Shown piece by piece: positions 50,994 through 59,745 of a DNA stretch of 64,000 nt; within the stretch, counting starts at the first letter, position 1; every line of letters starts with the position of its first letter. The stretch is from positions 62,001 through 126,000 of the forward strand of contig NZ_BCYX01000010.1 of the NCBI RefSeq assembly GCF_001598415.1. Direction: 5' to 3'. Made by a program: the position numbers and the translations under genes. Source of the stretch: Sphingomonas mali NBRC 15500 (GTDB taxonomy: Bacteria; Pseudomonadota; Alphaproteobacteria; Sphingomonadales; Sphingomonadaceae). A model generated the notes under the pieces. The model saw only the letters and a program-made list of their open reading frames with translations. It ran no database searches and was not told where the DNA came from.

Positions 50994-53561
50994 TTATCCT
51001 GACTTTCCGAACCTTGCATCGGCTTTTTTGGTCCGCAGCGTCGGGTTTGCGGCGGCCGGATCGTCGGGCCAGGGATGTTTGGGATAGCGCCCGCGCATTT
51101 CCCTGGCGACCGCGGACCAACTTCCCGCCCAGAAACCCGGCAGATCGCGCGTCGTCTGGATCGGGCGGCCTGCCGGCGAGGTCAGACTGAGCACGAGGGG
51201 AACGCCATCGGCGACAATCGGGTGCGTGGCCAGTCCGAACAGCGCCTGAGGGCGGAGCTCGACAGTCGGACCGGCCTCAGCGGCATAGTCGATCGCGTGG
51301 CTTGATCCCGCCGGCGTCTCGAGCCGTGCGGGGGCGATGCGGTCGAGCGCGCGCATCGCGTCCCAGCCGACGAGATTGCGCAGCGCCTCGACAAGGTCGG
51401 CGTCAGTCAGCTGCGACAGGCGACGCTTGCCGTCGAGCAACGGGGCGAGCCAATCGTCGAGGCGCGCGGCGAGCATTTCGTCGTCGAGCGCGCCGTCCCA
51501 GCCATGAGCGGCGGCGAACGCCGCTCGCTCGCGAAGCGCGGCCGACGCCTCGCCCCAGGGCAGCAGGTGCAGGCCATGGTCGCGGACGCCGTCGACCAAA
51601 GCGGCAGCGATCGCGACCGGATCGGCGTTGCTATCGGGTCCGCGCGACAAAGCGATCGCGCCCAGGCGGCGTTCGCGCACCGCCTCGACGCCGCCGGTCG
51701 TGGGATCGAAGGCGAAGGTGCGGCGCGTTTCGATCTTGTCGGCGAACAAGGTTTCGACCGTCGCCTGGTCGATCGCCGCCGCCGACAGGATGCGTGCGCC
51801 CGCGGCGACACCCTGCGTCTCCGCGACGGCGAGCCATTGCGCGGTGGCGAGCGGGTCGGTCGCGTCGAGCTTGAACCCGCGTCCGCCGACCGAGGCCCAG
51901 CGCTCGCCCGAGGCATCGCGGCGGCGAGAGACGCGGTCTGGGAAGGCGAGGGCGATGGCCACTGCAACTCCCCTCCCTTCTAGGGAGGGGCTGGGGGTGG
52001 GTGGCGTCCGGGCGAGACGCGAACCGGAAACTTGAGGATTGTGAGTCGGAATACTTCGACCCACCCCTAGCCCCTCCCTAGAAGGGAGGGGAACGGATGT
52101 GGCCCATCGCTCGGCCAGTCGCCGCGCGCTTTCCGCTCGACGACCACGTTCGGTGCGGAAGCGGCGGGCTCTGGTTTCGAGATCGGTCCCCGGCCCGCCC
52201 AGCCCGCGCTCACCCAGCAGGACCGCCACCTCAGCCGCTTCCCTCGTTAAACCCATCTCGCCCGCCCGCACCAGCATATGCGCGAGCCGCGGCGGCATCG
52301 GCAGTTTCGCGATCGCACGGCCATGCGCGGTCGGGCGGCCGTCGGCGTCGAGCGCCTCGAGCGTCGCCAGCCGCGTGCGTCCCTCCGCCACCGCGGCTTC
52401 GGGCGGCGGGTCGAGCCAGGCCAGCGTGCGCGGATTGGCGACTCCCCAGATCGCGCAATCGAGCACGAGGCCGGAGAGATCGGCTTCGAGGATTTCGGGC
52501 GGGTCGAAGCGGGGTAGCCCGGCCGTCGCGGCTTCTTCCCACAACCGATAGGCGACGCCCGGTCCTTGTCGTGCCGCGCGGCCGGCGCGCTGGGTCGCGG
52601 CGGCCTGGCTGGCGCGTTCGGTGACCAGCCGCGTCATCCCCGCGGCACGATCGTAGCGCGGGCGGCGGGCGAGCCCCGAATCGACCACCACGCGGATGCC
52701 GTCGAGCGTCAGGCTGGTCTCGGCGATGCTGGTCGCCAGCACGAGCTTGCGCATATCGTCGGGCTCGGCGGCGATCGCGGCGCGCTGGTCGGCCGGCGCG
52801 ATCGTGCCGTGAAGGCGATGGAGACGCACGCCGGGCAGGTCGCCGAGCCGCTCGGCGGCGCGCTCGATCTCCGCCACGCCGGGAAGGAAGGCGAGCACGC
52901 CGCCTTGTTCTTCGCGCAGCGCCAGCCGGATCGCGGCAGTGACCTCATCCTCGATCCGAGCCTCACCGCGCCGGCCGAGATAGCGCAGGTCGAGTGGGTG
53001 ACTGCGACCTTCGCTCTCGATCACCGGCGCGTCGCCGAGCAGCTTGGCGAAGCGCGCGCCGTCGAGCGTCGCCGACATGGCGACAAGGCGGAGGTCAGGG
53101 CGCAACGATCCTTGCGCGTCGAGCGCCAGGGCCAGGCCGAAATCGCTGTCGAGATTGCGTTCATGGACCTCGTCGAACAGCACCGCCGAGATTCCGGCGA
53201 GTTCGGGATCGGCCTGGATCCGCGCGACGAAGATGCCTTCGGTCACCACCGTCACGCGCGTCGCGGCAGAGCGCTTGCTGTCCATCCGCGTCGCATAGCC
53301 GAACGTCTTGCCGACCGGCTCGCCCGCCAGCATCGCCATCCGCTCGGCCGCCGCGCGCGCCGCGATCCGCCGCGGGCTGAGCAACAGCACCTCGCCCCCG
53401 CACCAGGCGCGATCGAGCAGGGCCGGCGCGACCGCGGTCGTCTTGCCCGCACCCGGCGGCGCGACCAGCACGGCGTTGGGCCCGACATCCAGCGCCGCGA
53501 GCAGGTCGGAAAGGACGGTTTCGACAGGAAGGCTGGGCGGTTGCATCGGCGGTCGCGACAC
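50994..53561 (-). CDS. hrpB: ATP-dependent RNA helicase HrpB, with an in-frame repeat insertion
   Basis: 855 residues. DEAH-type motifs: LVAPPGAGKTTAVAPALLDR (Walker A, about residue 38), DEVHERNLDSDFGLALALDA (DEVH), MSATLDG, TSIAETSLTLDGIRVVVDSG and QRAGRAARQGPG. The C-terminal HrpB domain has WAGSWSAVAREMRGRYPKHP. Residues about 490-531 read PLPSREGLGVG and, after a gap, PTPSPSLEGRGV; they are translated from the palindromic repeat at 51969-52092 and interrupt the usual segment between the helicase core and the region with VSRRRDASGERWASVGGR. The frame stays open, so the product may still work. A start at 53546 is also possible. Confidence 0.93.
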   Translation of the reverse strand: MSRPPMQPPSLPVETVLSDLLAALDVGPNAVLVAPPGAGKTTAVAPALLDRAWCGGEVLLLSPRRIAARAAAERMAMLAGEPVGKTFGYATRMDSKRSAATRVTVVTEGIFVARIQADPELAGISAVLFDEVHERNLDSDFGLALALDAQGSLRPDLRLVAMSATLDGARFAKLLGDAPVIESEGRSHPLDLRYLGRRGEARIEDEVTAAIRLALREEQGGVLAFLPGVAEIERAAERLGDLPGVRLHRLHGTIAPADQRAAIAAEPDDMRKLVLATSIAETSLTLDGIRVVVDSGLARRPRYDRAAGMTRLVTERASQAAATQRAGRAARQGPGVAYRLWEEAATAGLPRFDPPEILEADLSGLVLDCAIWGVANPRTLAWLDPPPEAAVAEGRTRLATLEALDADGRPTAHGRAIAKLPMPPRLAHMLVRAGEMGLTREAAEVAVLLGERGLGGPGTDLETRARRFRTERGRRAESARRLAERWATSVPLPSREGLGVGRSIPTHNPQVSGSRLARTPPTPSPSLEGRGVAVAIALAFPDRVSRRRDASGERWASVGGRGFKLDATDPLATAQWLAVAETQGVAAGARILSAAAIDQATVETLFADKIETRRTFAFDPTTGGVEAVRERRLGAIALSRGPDSNADPVAIAAALVDGVRDHGLHLLPWGEASAALRERAAFAAAHGWDGALDDEMLAARLDDWLAPLLDGKRRLSQLTDADLVEALRNLVGWDAMRALDRIAPARLETPAGSSHAIDYAAEAGPTVELRPQALFGLATHPIVADGVPLVLSLTSPAGRPIQTTRDLPGFWAGSWSAVAREMRGRYPKHPWPDDPAAANPTLRTKKADARFGKSG
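51969..52092. repeat. Double-hairpin palindromic repeat inside hrpB (copy 2)
   Basis: Arms at 51969-52002 and 52059-52092 are inverted copies with one mismatch, and each arm is itself a hairpin (CCCTCCCTTCTAGGGAGGG). The inner part GGGGGTGGGT pairs with ACCCACCCC. The whole is 124 bases. It lies within the open frame of hrpB, and homologues lack the encoded residues, so it is an insertion tolerated in frame. Confidence 0.85.
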
Positions 53562-53637
53562 GTGGCAGAAACTTTCGCGCGATGACAGCCTAGTGTCCTA
53601 GTATCTCCCCCAATTGCGGTGCTAGGCAGGTGCCACG

Positions 53638-54621
53638 ATGCACGGCCCGCATGACCATAGCCACGATTCTGCGCACGATCATGATCACGCGCACGGCCAT
53701 GGCCACAAACACAGCCATGGCCATAAACATGGTCACGGGCACGGCCATGGTGGCCACAATCACGGCCCGCTGACCTTCGATCGCGCCTTCGCGATCGGCA
53801 TTACGCTCAACATCCTGTTCGTCGTCGTCGAATTCGGCCTGGGCTTCATTGCCCATTCGGTCGCGCTGATGGCGGATGCCGGGCACAATCTGTCCGACGT
53901 GTTCGGCCTGTGTGTCGCCTGGGGCGGCGCGACGCTTGCGCGGCGCGGTCCGTCCAAGCGCTTCACTTATGGGCTCAAGGCCTCGACCATCCTGGCTGCA
54001 CTGATCAACGCATTGCTGCTGATGATGGCAATGGGCGCGATCGTATTCGAAGCGGTGACGCGGATCGGCGATCCCGCGCCGGTCAAGGGTGCGGTGGTCG
54101 TGGTGGTCGCCGCGGCCGGGATCCTGGTCAACGCCGCGTCAGCCTGGCTGTTCGCGCGCGGGCAGAAATCGGACATCAATCTGCGCGGCGCGTATCTGCA
54201 CATGGCGGCCGACGCGACCGTCTCGGCCGGGGTGATGCTGGCAGGCGTCGTGATCTGGTTCACCGGCGTCGAATGGATCGACCCGGTAGTATCGATCATC
54301 GTGTCGGGGATTATCTTCTGGCAAACCTGGGGCCTGCTGCGCGAGACGATCGAGATGTCGCTGAACGCGGTGCCCCGCGGGATCGACTATGACGAGGTCA
54401 AGGCGGCGCTGGCGGCGATGCCCGGCGTCAGCGCGACCCACGATCTGCATATCTGGCCGATGTCGACCACGGAGACGGTGCTGACCGCGCATCTGGTGAT
54501 GACGGAGGAAACCGGGCCGGCGTTCCTGGGCAATGCCGCGGCGATGCTGCAAAAGCGGTTCGGGATCGCGCACACGACGATTCAGGTCGAGCGCGGCGCC
54601 GATTGCGGGACCGATTGCTGA
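53638..54621 (+). CDS. Cation diffusion facilitator with His-rich N-terminus
   Basis: 327 residues. The first 43 residues contain 19 histidines, mostly in HGH and HDH repeats. Then comes the CDF core with VALMADAGHNLSDVFGL (helix II H-x-x-x-D) and AYLHMAADATVSAGVML (helix V H-x-x-x-D), about six membrane helices and a cytosolic C-terminal domain with THDLHIWPMSTTETVLT. The 2 His/2 Asp site suggests zinc efflux. It is divergent from hrpB. A tail motif DCGTDC at the end has two Cys and may add a metal contact. It is not linked to a regulator here. Confidence 0.92.
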   Translation: MHGPHDHSHDSAHDHDHAHGHGHKHSHGHKHGHGHGHGGHNHGPLTFDRAFAIGITLNILFVVVEFGLGFIAHSVALMADAGHNLSDVFGLCVAWGGATLARRGPSKRFTYGLKASTILAALINALLLMMAMGAIVFEAVTRIGDPAPVKGAVVVVVAAAGILVNAASAWLFARGQKSDINLRGAYLHMAADATVSAGVMLAGVVIWFTGVEWIDPVVSIIVSGIIFWQTWGLLRETIEMSLNAVPRGIDYDEVKAALAAMPGVSATHDLHIWPMSTTETVLTAHLVMTEETGPAFLGNAAAMLQKRFGIAHTTIQVERGADCGTDC

Positions 54622-54638
54622 TCCGAAGGCCGCCGATA

Positions 54639-54911
54639 TTACCGCACGACGCGTGCCCAATGCTCGCGCGTCACCGTCCCGGTCAGGATCTTGTTGCCGA
54701 ACACGCGGCGCATCGCCTCGGCATCGTCGCCGTTCATCATCACGACACGCGTCCCGCCCTTGGGCAGCGATTCGATCGCGCTGATCTTGGTCTGATGCTT
54801 CACGCATAGAGCTTCGACGGCGGCGCGATCGAGCGAGACGTTGATCGCGCGGCCGGGGCCGGGATTGCTCCAGCTGTCATGGCCATTGGTCGCGGGAATG
54901 GTCGGCATCAT
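54639..54911 (-). CDS. Small protein, 90 aa, sphingomonad paralogue family A
   Basis: ATG at 54911, with AAGGAGAG upstream. 90 residues: RAINVSLDRAAVEALC, ISAIESLPKGGTRVVMMNGD, FGNKILTGTVTREHWARV. Its last 65 residues follow the pattern of the 72-residue protein at 27233-27451 (same motifs RAIN, ISAIESL, GGTRVV, F-x-x-KI). Function unknown; two copies in one window and conserved hydrophobic core suggest a real family. It ends 17 bases after the CDF gene in the opposite direction. Confidence 0.6.
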   Translation of the reverse strand: MMPTIPATNGHDSWSNPGPGRAINVSLDRAAVEALCVKHQTKISAIESLPKGGTRVVMMNGDDAEAMRRVFGNKILTGTVTREHWARVVR

Positions 54912-55179
54912 CGGCTTGCTCTCCTTGGATTAGCGGGAGCACGAACCTCTCTCAGTCGCGCCCATGCTGGGGGCGGGAAGCGCGATGGACATGCCTTAGG
55001 CGGATGCCCGCCGAAAAGCCATGTATTTCGCCCCGACGGCGCCTGTTGCGGCATAGATGGGCGAATTGATGCGAGGCGGCCCGCAAAGTGTGCTATAAGA
55101 AGTCATCACCAGATCGATTTCGCAGGCATCTTGTGACCGTGAGCGCTTGCGCTTTCGCCTGCTGACGAGGCGTGCCCTT

Positions 55180-55395
55180 TTGGATACCAATTACCTTCTG
55201 CAACGCGAGCAGATCTCGCTGATGATGGCGCGCAAAGCCGGCTGTTCGTCGTCGCGCCTGGCGCATGCCGGGCTCGCACAGGCTTATGGCAAATTGCTCG
55301 CTGCCGGGACCTTCCCGCACCGCAACTTCAACCTCGCCCCGGCCAATGACCTTGATCCGAGCGAATCTCCCGATCGCGGCCGCGCCGACGCGTGA
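55180..55395 (+). CDS. Small conserved protein, 71 aa, TTG start
   Basis: Starts at a TTG (55180), with GAGG nine bases before it, and reads LDTNYLLQREQISLMMARKA, GLAQAYGKLLAAGTFPHRNF. Type LDTNYLLQREQISL is a pattern I associate with short sphingomonad proteins. Helical, soluble, no metal motif. It overlaps the next gene by 4 bases (GTGA), so the two form a unit. A good promoter-like TGCTATAAG lies at 55091-55099. Function unknown. Confidence 0.5.
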   Translation: MDTNYLLQREQISLMMARKAGCSSSRLAHAGLAQAYGKLLAAGTFPHRNFNLAPANDLDPSESPDRGRADA

Positions 55396-55607
55396 GCGAT
55401 CGATCCGGGGAGCAGTTGTCGACGGTCGAGCGCGCCTTTGAACTGGCGCGATCGGGCAGTTGTCGCACGCTCGAAGACATTCGGCGCGTCCTGACTGCCG
55501 AGCGATATCCGTCGGTCCAGGCGCATTTGGCGGGGCCATCGATCCGCCGCGCCTTGCTCGCTTTGTGCAAGGCGGCCAAAGTCGCGAACGATCCTGACGC
55601 TGGCTGA
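55392..55607 (+). CDS. Small helical protein, 71 aa
   Basis: GTG start at 55392 overlapping the preceding stop. Sequence: LSTVERAFELARSGSCRTLE, DIRRVLTAERYPSVQAHLAG and ALLALCKAAKVAND. It is helical and charged; the pattern STVERAFELA-x-SG occurs widely in sphingomonad genomes as an unannotated family, by recollection. Two-gene unit with the upstream gene. Confidence 0.5.
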   Translation: MSDRSGEQLSTVERAFELARSGSCRTLEDIRRVLTAERYPSVQAHLAGPSIRRALLALCKAAKVANDPDAG

Positions 55608-55643
55608 CGAGGTGCGGCCGCCTTCAGGCGGACGTCGTCCCTT

Positions 55644-56660
55644 CTAATATGCTCTCGCCACCGCGAATTCGACCGCTTCGGTCATCGCATCGCGCGCTTG
55701 GCCCGAAGAGAAACCGGCGATCGCATCGATCGCTCGCTGGCCGTAATGGCGCGCGCGCGCCAGCGTGTCGTCGATCGCGCGCGTCGTGCGGACCAGATCG
55801 ACCGCATGCGCGAAATCCTCATCCGAGGCACGGTGACCCAGGATCGCGTCCTTCCAAAACTTGCGGTCCTCTTCGTTACCGCGCGCATAGGCCAGGATCA
55901 CCGGCAAGGTGACCTTGCCTTCGCGGAAATCGTCGCCGGTATCCTTACCCATCGTCCCGGCGTCCGACACGTAATCGATCGCATCGTCGACCAACTGGAA
56001 GGCGACGCCGAGGTTGCGGCCGAACGCGTCGAGCGCCTGCTCCTCGCTCTCGGGACGTTCGGCGACCACCGCGGCGATGCGGCACGCGGCGGCGAACAAG
56101 GCAGCGGTCTTGGCGCCGATAATGTCGAGATAGCGTTCCTCGCCCAGATCGACGCGGCGCGCCGCGGTCAATTGATCGACCTCCCCCTCGGCGATCACCG
56201 CACTGGCGTTGCTCAGGATCTTGAGCACCTTGAGGCTGCCGTCCTCGACCATCAGTTCGAACGAGCGGCTGAACAGGAAGTCGCCGACCAGGATCGACGC
56301 GGGATTGCCCCAGATCAGGTTCGCCGTGCGCTTGCCGCGGCGCAAGTCGCTGCCGTCGACGACATCGTCGTGGAGCAGGGTCGCGGTGTGGATGAACTCG
56401 ACCGCCGCCGCCAGGCGATGGTGGCGCATCCCGGTATAGCCGAGCAGCCGTGCGCTCGCGAGTGTCAGCATCGGGCGCATGCGCTTGCCGCCACCGGCGA
56501 TCAGGTGGCCGGCAAGCTCGGGAATCAGCGGAATGTCCGACTGCATGCGGTCCAGGATCACCGCATTGACCAGGTTCATGTCCGACGCGACCAGCTGCAT
56601 CATCGGCTCGAGGCTGGGCTGCGGCCGGGTCGGATCGAGGCGATAGATCGTGGCGCTCAT
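55644..56660 (-). CDS. ispB: Polyprenyl diphosphate synthase (octaprenyl type)
   Basis: 338 residues. Two aspartate-rich motifs: LLHDDVVDGSDLRRGK (DD-x-x-D, about residue 100) and FQLVDDAIDYVSDAG (second DD-x-x-D, about 225), with GKVTLPVILAY after it. These define long-chain trans-prenyl synthases that make the ubiquinone side chain. The start at 56660 has MSATIYRLDPTRP. The upstream reading frame is open but not conserved. It is divergent from the chorismate mutase gene with 102 bases between them. Confidence 0.93.
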   Translation of the reverse strand: MSATIYRLDPTRPQPSLEPMMQLVASDMNLVNAVILDRMQSDIPLIPELAGHLIAGGGKRMRPMLTLASARLLGYTGMRHHRLAAAVEFIHTATLLHDDVVDGSDLRRGKRTANLIWGNPASILVGDFLFSRSFELMVEDGSLKVLKILSNASAVIAEGEVDQLTAARRVDLGEERYLDIIGAKTAALFAAACRIAAVVAERPESEEQALDAFGRNLGVAFQLVDDAIDYVSDAGTMGKDTGDDFREGKVTLPVILAYARGNEEDRKFWKDAILGHRASDEDFAHAVDLVRTTRAIDDTLARARHYGQRAIDAIAGFSSGQARDAMTEAVEFAVARAY

Positions 56661-56762
56661 CTCAGCGGAGCCTCTGGCCGAGAGGGGCGCGGAAGGCAAG
56701 CACGGGTTGCGCATCCCGACATGCATGCGCAGAAGGCCGCCACGAATCGAGGGAGCCGCCAG

Positions 56763-57047
56763 ATGAGCGACGACGTGCTGGACGCCTATCGCAGCAGCAT
56801 CGACAATATCGATGCCGCGCTGATCCACATGCTCGCCGAACGGTTCAAGGTGACCCAGGCGGTCGGCCGCTACAAGGCGCAGGCCGGGCTGCCGCCGGCC
56901 GATCCGAGCCGCGAGGAACGCCAGATCGCCCGGCTGCGACAGCTGGCCGAGGAAGCGCGCCTGGACCCCGAATTCTCGGAGAAGTTCCTGCGCTTCATCA
57001 TCGACGAAGTCATCCGCCACCACGAACGGTTGCGCGACGAAGCTTAG
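56763..57047 (+). CDS. Chorismate mutase, AroQ class
   Basis: 94 residues: LDAYRSSIDNIDAALIHMLA, ERFKVTQAVGRYKAQAG, EERQIARLRQLAEEARLDPE and FLRFIIDEVIRHHERL. The helical core with conserved R (in YRSSIDNID), K (in GRYKA) and E/Q (in RHHE) is that of monofunctional AroQ, which turns chorismate into prephenate. It lies alone, divergent from ispB. Confidence 0.9.
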   Translation: MSDDVLDAYRSSIDNIDAALIHMLAERFKVTQAVGRYKAQAGLPPADPSREERQIARLRQLAEEARLDPEFSEKFLRFIIDEVIRHHERLRDEA

Positions 57048-57170
57048 CGTTTTCCTAGACTTCGCTGATCGCAGTCAAACTGGCCAAAACGCGCGAAAAG
57101 GATTAAAAGTACGCCCAAGCGCGACCCCATGCCGGAAGCAGAGCAAAGGCGCGCCGGTGGAGAGGATACG

Positions 57171-57281
57171 ATGCATGGCTTCCACGCGTCGGAGAGCCAA
57201 TGCAATTATGGTCTGACGATGCATCTGGTCAGCTTTGCGCTGGCCGGGATCATCCTGGGTGTCGTGCTGCTGATCGGTTAG
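57171..57281 (+). CDS. Small single-helix membrane protein, 36 aa
   Basis: Start ATG at 57171 with AGAGGATACG upstream; an in-frame ATG at 57129 would add 14 residues. Starts MHGFHASESQCNYGLTMHLV, then a single helix with SFALAGIILGVVLLIG to the end. Its layout (short polar N-part, one C-terminal helix) is like small cytochrome oxidase or other respiratory subunits, but no clear match. Convergent with the aldo/keto reductase gene; its stop lies two bases from that gene's end. Confidence 0.45.
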   Translation: MHGFHASESQCNYGLTMHLVSFALAGIILGVVLLIG

Positions 57282-57282
57282 G

Positions 57283-58290
57283 TTAGGCCGCCAGTTCCTC
57301 GCCGGGCAGAATCTCGGTATCGATCTGCGCCTGCATCGGCGCGAGGTAGCGCGGGCCGCGGATCGTGCCGTCGAACACAGCGTCGACAGCCTTCACCAGA
57401 TCGTCGGGAACGTTGACCGTCGCGGCACTCACATTTTCCTCGAGATGGGCGAGACTACGCGTGCCGGGGATAGCGACGATATGCGGTCCGCGCGCCAGCA
57501 CCCAGCCGAGCGCAAGTTGTGCCGAGGTCATTCCGGCATCGGCCGCCAGCGCATCGAACCTCGCGACCACGCTCAGATTGTGCCGCAGATTGTCGCCGAG
57601 AAAGCGTGGCATGTGGAGGCGGATGTCGCCGGGAACATAGGCGTCGTCGCGGACACCGCGCGCCAGCATCCCACGCGCCACCGGCGAAAAGGCGACGAAA
57701 CCGATGCCGAGCTCACGACAGGTATCGAGCACCGCGACGTCCGGGTTGCGGACCATCGCCGAATATTCGCTCTGCACCGCGGCAATCGGATGCACGGCGT
57801 GCGCGCGGCGGATCGTCGCGGCACCCATTTCCGACAGGCCGATCGCGCCGATCTTGCCCGCCTCGACCGCGCGCTTGAGTTCGCCGACCGACTCTTCGAT
57901 CGGCACGTCGCGGTCGAGACGGTGGAGATAATAGAGATCGATATGGTCGGTCCCCAGCCGTTCGAGTGCGCCCTCGAGCGTGCGGCGGATCGATTCGGGC
58001 CGGCCGTCGAGCACGCGCTTGCCGTCGACCGCGTCGAGCACGCATTTCGAGGCGAGGGTGAACTCGGCGCGGCGGTGCATCACCGCGCTGCCGACCAGCC
58101 GTTCGTTGGCGCCCATGCCGTAAAGCGCCGCGGTGTCCAGGAAGGTGACGCCGAGATCGAGCGCGCGATTGAGCAACGCCGCACCCTCTTCGTCGCTGGG
58201 CCGCGTGCCATAAGCGTGGCTGAGATTCATGCAGCCGAGCCCGATCGCCGAGACGGTGAAGGGGCCGATCTGTCGGGTCGGGAGCGTCAT
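57283..58290 (-). CDS. Aldo/keto reductase
   Basis: 335 residues from the ATG at 58290, which overlaps the MFS stop (ATGA). AKR signatures: LGCMNLSHAYG at the start, FLDTAALYGMGANERLVGSA (Asp and Tyr catalytic pair), HIDLYYLHRLDRDVP and PIAAVQSEYSAMVRN, then VAIPGTRSLAHLEENVSA for the NADPH site. It resembles the YgaE/pyridoxal-reductase-type subgroup. It is the last gene of the minus-strand cluster; substrate unknown, perhaps an aldehyde produced upstream. Confidence 0.9.
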   Translation of the reverse strand: MTLPTRQIGPFTVSAIGLGCMNLSHAYGTRPSDEEGAALLNRALDLGVTFLDTAALYGMGANERLVGSAVMHRRAEFTLASKCVLDAVDGKRVLDGRPESIRRTLEGALERLGTDHIDLYYLHRLDRDVPIEESVGELKRAVEAGKIGAIGLSEMGAATIRRAHAVHPIAAVQSEYSAMVRNPDVAVLDTCRELGIGFVAFSPVARGMLARGVRDDAYVPGDIRLHMPRFLGDNLRHNLSVVARFDALAADAGMTSAQLALGWVLARGPHIVAIPGTRSLAHLEENVSAATVNVPDDLVKAVDAVFDGTIRGPRYLAPMQAQIDTEILPGEELAA

Positions 58291-59624
58291 GCCGATTCGC
58301 TTTCGGGGAGGAGAAGGTCGTCGGTCACTATCGCCGCGACCTGGCGCTGGCGAGGCTCTCTCACGCGAAAAATGAGCAGCAGGATCGCGAGGCACAGGAA
58401 CCCGAACGACAACCACAGCACCGGCGGATAGCCGAGCTTCCACGCCATCAGCCCGCCAAGCAGCGGCCCGATCGCCGAGATCGTGCCTTCAATCGTGGTC
58501 GACAAAGCGAGGCGCATCGCGACATCGGCACGCTCGCCGAATTCGAGCACCATCGTCTGTTGGCTCATCTGATAGCCGCAATTGCCCGCGCCGAGGCAGC
58601 AGAAAGCGGCGAACACCGCCCAGGGATGGTGGACGGTCAGCAGCAAGGCGATCCCGCCCGCCCATAAGGCAGCGGCGAGGGTGAAGGTCGAGCGATAGCC
58701 GGTGCGGTCGCCGAGATGCCCCCAGGCGAGGTTGGAGACGGTATCGGCGCCGAGATAGGCGAGCGACAATTCGCCGATGACGATCCCCGACAGCCCGAGC
58801 TGGCTACCGGCATAGAGGATGTAGAATGGCGCGCCGATCCGCGCGCAGACGCAGCAAGCCTCAGCAAGGATGAACCAGCGATAGCCACGATCTTCGAGCA
58901 AGGTCGGAAACGTCTTCACGCGGTCGACGAAGCGCATCGGCGAGCGCACTACCGGCGGGATCGGCTCGACCATGCGGAGCTGGAGCACGGTCAGCCCCAG
59001 GCTGGTCAGCACGAAGGCGAGGAAGAAGGTGGTGGCATAGCCATTGCCGAGCACATCGTTCTGGATCAGCCAGCGTCCGGCGACATAGGACAACGCCGCC
59101 GCGATCAGCCCACCGGTGATGTTGCGATAGGCCTGCAACCGTCCGCGGCGATGGATCGGGATCACTTTCGCCATCAGCATCTGGAAAGCGACGCGCTGCG
59201 TGCCGTTGAACGCCCCCAGCAGGAAGAACAGGCCGAGCGTGACGAGCAACAGTGCCTCGCCGTGCAGGAACCAGCCGGCGAGCGCGAGGCCCAGGATCAT
59301 CACGCGCATCATTGTGCCGGCGCGGATCGAATAGGGCAGGATGCGCTGCTTGGTCTCGAACCGAGACGCGGCGAAGATCGGCGAGATGATCGCGCCCAGC
59401 TGGAGCAGCGACGTACCGAGCCCGACCAAAGCGTCAGAGCCGGTCAGGCGGTGGATATAGGTCGGGATGAACGTCGGCGCGTAGATCAGCCGGAAGCCGG
59501 TCATGCCGAGCATGCCGTGGATGAAATGCGCGGTATAATTGCGCCGCAGATTCGCCTCGACGAACGCGGCGTAGTCGGCCTCGCGTTCGGCGAGGGGGCG
59601 GGAGTCTTCCGTGACTTCCGTCAT
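58287..59624 (-). CDS. MFS transporter
   Basis: 445 residues, about 12 helices, with RFVDRVKTFPTLLEDRGYRW in the central loop and the MFS loop motif WGHLGDRTGYRSTFTLAAAL. The start ATG (59622-59624) is inside the palindromic repeat at 59618-59726, and no ribosome site precedes it, so the repeat seems to have supplied the start. It probably carries the acid or its precursor degraded by the cluster. Overlaps the aldo/keto reductase gene by 4 bases. Confidence 0.87.
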   Translation of the reverse strand: MTEVTEDSRPLAEREADYAAFVEANLRRNYTAHFIHGMLGMTGFRLIYAPTFIPTYIHRLTGSDALVGLGTSLLQLGAIISPIFAASRFETKQRILPYSIRAGTMMRVMILGLALAGWFLHGEALLLVTLGLFFLLGAFNGTQRVAFQMLMAKVIPIHRRGRLQAYRNITGGLIAAALSYVAGRWLIQNDVLGNGYATTFFLAFVLTSLGLTVLQLRMVEPIPPVVRSPMRFVDRVKTFPTLLEDRGYRWFILAEACCVCARIGAPFYILYAGSQLGLSGIVIGELSLAYLGADTVSNLAWGHLGDRTGYRSTFTLAAALWAGGIALLLTVHHPWAVFAAFCCLGAGNCGYQMSQQTMVLEFGERADVAMRLALSTTIEGTISAIGPLLGGLMAWKLGYPPVLWLSFGFLCLAILLLIFRVREPRQRQVAAIVTDDLLLPESESA

Positions 59625-59726
59625 GCCGGCCTTGTGCCGGCATCCACCGGGAGGCGGGTGCGAAACCCAATTGGGGAGGACCCAGCCCGCGGCACGGTGG
59701 ATCCCGGCACAAGGCCGGGATGACGG
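59618..59726. repeat. Double-hairpin palindromic repeat (copy 3), overlapping the MFS start
   Basis: Arms 59618-59649 and 59695-59726 are near-perfect inverted copies (CCGTCATGCCGGCCTTGTGC versus the complement of a copy with two changes), each containing the small hairpin CCGGCCTTGTGCCGG or CCCGGCACAAGGCCGGG. 109 bases in all. It lies between the DUF35 gene and the MFS gene and contains the MFS ATG. Confidence 0.8.
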
Positions 59727-59745
59727 AGGAGAGGGGGCACGGTTA

